DNA from: Variovorax ginsengisoli | Lineage (GTDB): Bacteria > Pseudomonadota > Gammaproteobacteria > Burkholderiales > Burkholderiaceae_C | Reading direction: 5' to 3' | Length of the DNA: 64,000 nucleotides | Assembly: GCF_030811835.1 (NCBI RefSeq) | Contig: NZ_JAUSRO010000002.1 | Coordinates: 186,001 to 250,000, forward strand | Shown here: positions 62,160-64,000 of the stretch, piece after piece | Layout of the letters: each line of letters begins with the position of its first letter | How positions within the stretch are numbered: the stretch's first letter is position 1 | Program-made: the position numbers and the translations under genes | Notes under the pieces: generated by a model | Seen by the model: the letters and a program-made list of their open reading frames with translations, nothing else | The model's database searches: none | What the model was told of the DNA's origin: nothing

Positions 62160-63533
62160 TCAGGCCCGTGGCAAGACGGCGTTGCCGAGCGACACCGGCA
62201 GGCCGAGCTTCTCATACACCGCAGCCGTCTGGCGCCGCAGGCGCAGCGACTCGGGCTGGCCGTTGCACTGCTGCTGAAGGATGCCTTGTGCGCCGGCCAG
62301 CGTGGCCTCGGTGCCGCTGCGGACGAGCGCATCGAGGTAGACCTGTTCGAAAAGATCGCGCTGCGCATGGCTGCCGCCGATGGCGACCAGGTGGGGCAAG
62401 GCGGTGCCCAGGCCCGCGATCGCCCCCGCGAAATCGCCGCGTGCATGGGCGTGCAGACCCTGTGCGGCCGGCACGCACACCTGCTGCCAGGCTGCGCGCG
62501 TGGCAGCCGGTGCGTGGGGTGCGTACTGCGCGATGTGATGGAGCAGCGTATCGGCCTCGGGCCGGCCGGCGCGGGCCAGGCCGTAGAGATACTGCAGGTC
62601 GAGGAAAGGCAGCACATGGTCGTCGAGCCGTCGGCCGAGGTAGCTGGCGACGTCGTTCCAGCGGTTGCCCACGTCGATGCCTGCCAATTCGAAGCGCGCC
62701 AGCAGCGACACCGCGTTGATCTGGTCCTGCGTGTAGTCCTTGACCACGCCCCACACCTGGCGGTCGTAGATGGCAAGCGCCTCTTCGGCGCGGTCGAGGT
62801 CAATGAGAAACAGCGCGACGTGCCACCAGTTGTGCGTGACCATGAACGAGTTGAGTCCCGTCCAGGTGTCACTCACGTCCTGCATGAAGGCCAGCCCCTC
62901 GGCCAGCCGGCCTTCGGTGAGCATCACGTGGCCGAGCGCGTGATGCGCCCAGGGCTCCTTGCGGCACAGTGCCATGGCCTGGCGCGCACTGGCCTCGGCT
63001 TCGCGCATCAGGTGGCATTGCTCGTAGCCGAACGCCGCCATGCCGTGCACGTAGGGCACGTCGGCCGCGGCCGGCAGCGCGGTCAGCGCCAGGCGCAGCA
63101 TGCCCGGGCAATCGCCGGTGTTGAAGCAGTGGTATTGGCCCAGCTTGAGGGCGGCGAGGTCGCGTGGATGTGCCGCGGCCTGCTCATGGTGCAGCGCGAT
63201 GGCGCGCAGGATGTCGCCCTCGGCCCAGGCCGCGACGGCGGCGATGAAGCGTTGCTCGCGCGACGTGGTGCGCGAAGCGCCGGCCAGTGCGCGTGCCAGA
63301 TAGGGCTGGGCGTTGATGCGCCCCTCGCGCGACTCGGCGAACAGGTGCAGCGCGGCACCGTAGGCCTGCACGATGGGGCTCATGTCGCGGTCGATCAATT
63401 CCATGAGCGCACCGGCCCGGGCTTCGCAGGCAATGAAGCCCATCACGAAGTCGTCGACCCGCGGCAGGCTGGCCGGATCGTCGAGTGTCAGGGGGTTGCC
63501 GAGGGCGTCGGCGAGCAAGGGCACGGCGGTCAT
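62160..63533 (-). CDS. TTC38-like tetratricopeptide protein
   Basis: A 457-residue helical protein that matches the TTC38 family in length and layout: G-F-I-A-C-E-A-R-A-G near 32, C-F-N-T-G-D-C-P-G near 139, W-A-H-H-A-L-G-H-V near 197, N-W-W-H-V-A-L-F near 238. TPR-like repeats run throughout. The family occurs in bacteria and animals with no known biochemical role. Start at M-T-A-V-P-L-L-A. A tautomerase gene lies upstream on the same strand, 43 bp away. Confidence 0.75.
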   Translation of the reverse strand: MTAVPLLADALGNPLTLDDPASLPRVDDFVMGFIACEARAGALMELIDRDMSPIVQAYGAALHLFAESREGRINAQPYLARALAGASRTTSREQRFIAAVAAWAEGDILRAIALHHEQAAAHPRDLAALKLGQYHCFNTGDCPGMLRLALTALPAAADVPYVHGMAAFGYEQCHLMREAEASARQAMALCRKEPWAHHALGHVMLTEGRLAEGLAFMQDVSDTWTGLNSFMVTHNWWHVALFLIDLDRAEEALAIYDRQVWGVVKDYTQDQINAVSLLARFELAGIDVGNRWNDVASYLGRRLDDHVLPFLDLQYLYGLARAGRPEADTLLHHIAQYAPHAPAATRAAWQQVCVPAAQGLHAHARGDFAGAIAGLGTALPHLVAIGGSHAQRDLFEQVYLDALVRSGTEATLAGAQGILQQQCNGQPESLRLRRQTAAVYEKLGLPVSLGNAVLPRA

Positions 63534-63576
63534 GGGGCCGATGGTGCCACGGTCCGCGCCATTGCGCGATGCCCCG

Positions 63577-63975
63577 TCAGACGCCGGCTTGCTGGTGGCG
63601 GTGCTCCTGGGTCTTGCCGCCGTAGCCGTAGGCGGCTGCGCGTGCATCGACCACATGCACGTACGACACCTCGTGCAGCGGCCCGTGCATTTGCGCCATG
63701 GCCGCATGCACTTCGCGCAGAAACCGCGCCTTCTCGGCCTTGGTGTTGGTTTCGTCGGTCACGCTGATCTCCAGGTTGAAGGCATGCAGGCCGAGCGTGG
63801 CCAGTGATTGGCCACCGACGAACCACGCGTCGTCCGGGATGTACTGCACGGTGACGGCGATCACCTGCGGTTGCTTGCCCAGCGTCGCCTGGGTCAGTGC
63901 CGCCAAGGTGTCGACTGCACGGCGGGTCAGCAGGGGATCGGCGGGTCCGGAGAGAAGGAGGGCGATGTGAGGCAT
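63577..63975 (-). CDS. Tautomerase-superfamily protein
   Basis: A 132-residue protein with Pro at position 2, which becomes the catalytic N-terminal proline after Met removal, and the beta-alpha-beta layout of the superfamily (P-H-I-A-L-L-L, then V-T-V-Q-Y-I-P near 44, and a second beta-alpha unit after 65). The size suits the MIF or two-unit members. It is the last complete gene; bases 63976-64000 hold no feature. Confidence 0.7.
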   Translation of the reverse strand: MPHIALLLSGPADPLLTRRAVDTLAALTQATLGKQPQVIAVTVQYIPDDAWFVGGQSLATLGLHAFNLEISVTDETNTKAEKARFLREVHAAMAQMHGPLHEVSYVHVVDARAAAYGYGGKTQEHRHQQAGV

Positions 63976-64000
63976 GGCGATCTTGCAGAGAGGATTGAAG

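Noticed and set aside
1-64000. CRISPR arrays, rRNA and tRNA genes, insertion sequences
   Set aside because: No regular spaced repeats, no rRNA or tRNA sequence and no transposase-like protein were found.

Overview
The window is GC-rich, tightly packed DNA from a betaproteobacterium. The gene content suggests the Comamonadaceae, probably Variovorax or a close relative: TtcA/FolB/pteridine-reductase and OtsA/OtsB operons, a MoxR/VWA pair, divergent pcaQ-pcaHG, DUF2917 and DUF6279 proteins, and a GlmU-GlmS neighbourhood. That assignment is an inference from gene families; no rRNA or tRNA gene is present to test it. Most genes lie in short operons with ATGA-type overlaps.

Positions 1-30361 and 48583-64000 are mostly core or ordinary accessory functions. 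From left to right the first part holds tamA (with the first codons of tamB), a MoxR ATPase/VWA module, a c4-like dihaem cytochrome, protocatechuate 3,4-dioxygenase with its regulator, tRNA thiolation and folate genes, a MidA-like methyltransferase, HisN, a ROK kinase, trehalose synthesis, tRNA CCA addition, OmpW, a GST, a lytic transglycosylase, 5-formyl-THF cyclo-ligase, a BLUF photosensor beside a Crp/Fnr regulator, glmU, an Lrp regulator and glmS. The right part holds an SbtA-like bicarbonate permease with a LysR regulator, an OpgC-like protein, uppP, a DmeR/DmeF cobalt-nickel efflux pair with a textbook operator, a 1264-residue GAF/PAS/GGDEF/EAL protein, succinate-semialdehyde dehydrogenase, a 5'-nucleotidase, a TTC38-like protein and a tautomerase.

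The unusual part is about 30.4-48.5 kb, starting directly after glmS. It looks like an accessory island for an uncharacterised oxidative pathway. It encodes three paralogous acyl-CoA-dehydrogenase-fold proteins that look like group D flavin-dependent monooxygenases, a nitroreductase and an NADPH:FMN reductase that could supply reduced flavin, two riboflavin-synthesis genes (a complete GTP cyclohydrolase II and a DHBP synthase with a degenerate cyclohydrolase half), two SnoaL/NTF2-like proteins, a TonB-dependent receptor, two MFS transporters (one frameshifted) and two paralogous wHTH-like/TPR regulators. No substrate can be named from sequence.

A sequence element of about 53 bp recurs at the 5' end of island genes: four full copies (30563, 35547 on the minus strand, 37465, 46900) and one half copy (32669). 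In all five cases a reading frame that crosses the element ends in a TGA overlapping the ATG of the next gene. In two cases the repeat continues through the start codon and the first 12 codons of two unrelated proteins, a transporter and a monooxygenase. This looks like a mobile or duplicated expression-start cassette that marks a regulon, and it is the best candidate here for something undescribed.
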